NCBI RefSeq assembly: GCF_011308835.1
Contig: NZ_JAAOHY010000008.1
Location: forward strand, 62,001 to 126,000
Direction: 5' to 3'
Length of the DNA stretch: 64,000 nucleotides
Origin: Paracoccus xiamenensis
Lineage (GTDB): Bacteria > Pseudomonadota > Alphaproteobacteria > Rhodobacterales > Rhodobacteraceae
The notes beneath the pieces were generated by a model that worked only from the letters and a program-made list of their open reading frames with translations, searched no databases and was not told where the DNA came from. The translations under genes and the position numbers were made by a program. Of this stretch, positions 62,028-64,000 are shown piece by piece. The first letter of the stretch is position 1. Each line of letters begins with the position of its first letter.

Positions 62028-62996
62028 ATGCGCCCCATTCTTGCCGCCCTGACGCTGACCACCTTTCTGACGCCCGCAATGGCGGATGAGATCTGGGTGA
62101 CCAACGAAAAGGACGATACCGTCAGCGTGATCGACGTCGCCACGCAGGAGGTCATCCAGACCTACCCGACGGGAGAGCGTCCGCGCGGACTGACCTTCGC
62201 GCAGGATCATTCCGTTCTGTATATCTGCGCATCCGACAGCGACACCGTGCAGGTCATGGACCCCGATACAGGTGAGATCCTGCACGAGCTGCCCTCGGGC
62301 GAGGATCCCGAACAGTTCGTCCTGCATCCCGACAATCGGCACCTTTATATCGCCAATGAAGATGATGCGATCACCACCGTCGTCGATACCGAAACGCGCA
62401 GTGTGGTCGCGCAGATCGACGTGGGGATCGAGCCCGAGGGGATGGCGATTTCGCCCGATGGGAAGGTCCAGATCACCACTTCGGAAACGACCAATATGGC
62501 GCATTGGATCGACACCGAAACGAACCAGATCTTCGCCAACACGCTGGTCGATGCCCGCCCGCGCGATGCCGAATTCGCCAAGGACGGGGCCGAGCTTTGG
62601 GTTTCGGCGGAAATCGGCGGCACGGTGTCTGTCTTCAATACCGCCGATCAATCCGAGATCACCAAGATCGCTTTCGAGATCACCGGCGTCCATCCCGACA
62701 AGATCCAGCCCGTGGGCATGCGGATGACACCCGACCAGAAAACGATGTTCATCGCGCTTGGCCCCGCCAACCACATCGCCGTGGTCGATGCCGAAACCTA
62801 CGCGGTGCGCGATTACATCCTTGTCGGGCGGCGCGTCTGGCACATGGATTTCTCGCCCGACAACAGCCTGCTGTTCACCACCAATGGTGTGTCCGGTGAT
62901 GTCACTGTCATCGACGTGGCATCGGAAAAAGCGCTGAAGACGATCAAGGTCGGGCGCTTTCCCTGGGGTGCCGCGGCGCGTCCCGCCAGCAACTGA
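62028..62996 (+). CDS. YVTN-family beta-propeller protein (PQQ catabolism-associated)
   Basis: 322-residue periplasmic protein. The signal peptide ends near PAMA, then DEIWVTNEKDDTVSVIDVATQEVIQTYPTGERPRGL, the first of about seven YVTN/NHL-like repeats, each with a DxxT-V-ID-T core (TVQVMDPDTGEI, AITTVVDTETRSVV, GTVSVFNTADQSE, DVTVIDVASEKAL). It shares sequence with the beta-propeller of PQQ-linked ABC sets (PedA2-like in pseudomonads). I chose the ATG at 62028, six bases after GGAGG; 62022 has no spacing. Function unknown. Confidence 0.87.
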   Translation: MRPILAALTLTTFLTPAMADEIWVTNEKDDTVSVIDVATQEVIQTYPTGERPRGLTFAQDHSVLYICASDSDTVQVMDPDTGEILHELPSGEDPEQFVLHPDNRHLYIANEDDAITTVVDTETRSVVAQIDVGIEPEGMAISPDGKVQITTSETTNMAHWIDTETNQIFANTLVDARPRDAEFAKDGAELWVSAEIGGTVSVFNTADQSEITKIAFEITGVHPDKIQPVGMRMTPDQKTMFIALGPANHIAVVDAETYAVRDYILVGRRVWHMDFSPDNSLLFTTNGVSGDVTVIDVASEKALKTIKVGRFPWGAAARPASN

Positions 62997-63008
62997 CGGA
63001 GGAAAATC

Positions 63009-63449
63009 ATGCTGAAACCGATGACCGCCATGGGCCTGGCGCTTTGCCTTGCCTTGCCCGCCGCCGCGCAGGATGCCGATGATGACGACGCTCTGCCGGC
63101 GGGTCTTCTGGCGGGACCGAACAAGCAGGATCTGCCCGAGATCATCCTGTCGGTCGGCGAACCGCTGGGCGAGCCATGGGCGCTGAAATCTGGCGGCTAT
63201 TACGAGGTCGAGATCACCTCGGACGGATCGGGAGAGATTGCCCTTGCCGGGGCCGCCTTCCTGCGCGCCATCTGGATCGACGAGATCGTCATCGAGGGGC
63301 TGGAGATCCGGCCGTTTGGCCTCGACAGTCTGGAATTCGACGAGGCCGGGACGATGGAGATCGGCTTTGTCGCCATCAAGCCCGGCAGCTATGAACTGGC
63401 GGTGCCGAACGGTGGCGAGACGCAGCGGCTTCAGATCGTGATCGAATAG
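63009..63449 (+). CDS. Small secreted protein of the PQQ-ABC operon
   Basis: 146-residue exported protein: signal peptide to AAAQ, an acidic run DADDDDAL, then a beta-rich domain (IILSVGEPLGEPWALKSGGYYEVEI, FLRAIWIDEIVIEG, SYELAVPNGGE). It looks like a cupredoxin-type beta-sandwich without the copper-binding Cys/His pattern. It is 12 bases after the propeller gene and 3 bases before the ATPase gene. I do not recognise a named family; position suggests a periplasmic partner of the propeller. Confidence 0.75.
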   Translation: MLKPMTAMGLALCLALPAAAQDADDDDALPAGLLAGPNKQDLPEIILSVGEPLGEPWALKSGGYYEVEITSDGSGEIALAGAAFLRAIWIDEIVIEGLEIRPFGLDSLEFDEAGTMEIGFVAIKPGSYELAVPNGGETQRLQIVIE

Positions 63450-63452
63450 GCG

Positions 63453-64000
63453 ATGTCCGGGCTGAACATCGCCGATGTCAGCTTTGACTATGGCGCCAAG
63501 CGCGCGCTGGATGGGGTCAGCCTTACGGCTGAACCCGGCCGGTTCACGGCGCTGCTGGGGCCGAACGGTGCCGGGAAATCGACGCTTTTCGCGCTGATCA
63601 GCGGTCTGATCGCAACGCGGCGGGGTAGGGTGCTGGTCGAGGGCTTCGACATCGCCACCAATCCACGCGCGGCGCTGAGCCGGCTGGGCATCGTGTTTCA
63701 GGCGCAGACTTTGGATCTGGATCTGACGGTGCGCCATAACCTGCGCTATTTCGGCGCGCTGCACGGCATGTCCGGCAAAGAACTGGACCACCGCATCGAC
63801 GCCGCAATGGACCGGCTGGACATGCGCGACCGTCTGGCCGAGCGCGCGGCCGAGTTGAATGGCGGTCATCGCCGCCGGATGGAGATCGCCCGCGCGCTTC
63901 TGCACCGGCCCTCGGTTCTGGTGCTGGACGAGCCGACCGTGGGGCTGGATGTGGCCTCGCGCATGGCGATAACCCGGCATGTCCATGACCTTGCGGCGGA
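63453..64000 (+). CDS. ABC transporter ATP-binding protein, 3' truncated by window edge
   Basis: The first 182 residues of an ABC ATPase; the gene continues past the window. MSGLNIADVSFDYGAKRAL opens the domain; Walker A GPNGAGKST, Q-loop VFQAQTLDLDLTV, Walker B VLVLDEPTVGLD. The signature reads LNGGHRRRMEIARALL instead of LSGGQ. It resembles the ATPase of the PQQ-associated ABC sets (and the CcmA/NatA efflux type), so the unit may export rather than import. The ATG is three bases after the previous stop. Confidence 0.88.
   Translation, partial: MSGLNIADVSFDYGAKRALDGVSLTAEPGRFTALLGPNGAGKSTLFALISGLIATRRGRVLVEGFDIATNPRAALSRLGIVFQAQTLDLDLTVRHNLRYFGALHGMSGKELDHRIDAAMDRLDMRDRLAERAAELNGGHRRRMEIARALLHRPSVLVLDEPTVGLDVASRMAITRHVHDLAA

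Noticed and set aside
61860..63986. Very long open frame on the minus strand opposite the propeller and ATPase genes (about 700 codons)
   Set aside because: It has no family features and mirrors third-position GC bias of the plus-strand genes with signal peptides and repeats.
1..64000. tRNA, rRNA, CRISPR array, riboswitch, IS element
   Set aside because: Looked for cloverleaf-like, repeat-spacer and inverted-repeat-plus-transposase patterns by eye and found none that hold up; a covariance-model scan was not possible.

Overview
The window is GC-rich, densely coded and almost free of intergenic space. Its content is typical of a metabolically versatile alphaproteobacterium, most likely a Rhodobacterales/Paracoccus-type organism: many ABC and TRAP uptake systems, FCD-type GntR regulators, DUF779 next to an aldehyde dehydrogenase, and a PQQ-associated gene set. 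This is inferred from gene content; no rRNA or marker gene is present. I saw no tRNA, rRNA, CRISPR array or intact mobile element.

Layout. (1) 1-3008: two-component system (OmpR-type regulator and kinase) with a translationally coupled periplasmic binding protein. (2) 3005-3403: YciA-like thioesterase. (3) 3656-15972: a catabolic locus on the minus strand with a Dpp/Opp-type ABC importer, three amidohydrolases, an Asp/Glu/hydantoin-type racemase and a flavin-reductase-like protein, next to a divergent GntR/FCD regulator. Two near-identical palindromes (TTGTCGACAA core) lie in its two promoter regions. The importer's binding-protein gene carries an in-frame TAA at codon 34. (4) 16057-25778: a TRAP transporter with two homologous binding proteins in divergent operons, a GST, an FCD regulator, three SDR dehydrogenases and a 3-ketosteroid-dehydrogenase-like flavoprotein, around a perfect 16-bp palindrome. 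(5) 26031-26474: AHSA1/SRPBCC protein.

(6) 26701-31780: haem-type cell-surface signalling unit: ECF sigma factor, FecR-like anti-sigma factor, TonB receptor with STN domain, haem oxygenase. (7) 31993-41226: amino-sugar utilisation operon: HutC-type GntR with its operator, SIS protein, sugar ABC importer, FGGY kinase, NagB, NagA. (8) 41403-49628: orphan TRAP binding protein, class I fumarase, LysR, then acyl-CoA dehydrogenase, CoA-transferase, MaoC/mesaconyl-CoA-hydratase-like protein, CitE-like lyase and an alpha/beta hydrolase. Together these could convert a C5 dicarboxylate (methylsuccinate, mesaconate or itaconate) to acetyl-CoA and pyruvate.

(9) 49779-64000: alcohol/aldehyde-oxidation regulon without the quinoprotein dehydrogenase itself: hybrid kinase, FIST sensor and LuxR-type regulator (ErcS/ErdR-like set), aldehyde dehydrogenase, DUF779, NosR-like flavo-iron-sulfur membrane protein with ApbE, a quinoprotein-associated solute-binding protein, a PedF-like cytochrome c, a second binding protein, a YVTN beta-propeller, a small secreted protein and an ABC ATPase that runs off the end. 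An 18-bp motif (CGACC-WW-GGTCG-N-ATATG) occurs both upstream of the aldehyde dehydrogenase and between the cytochrome and ABC operons, tying the two halves together.
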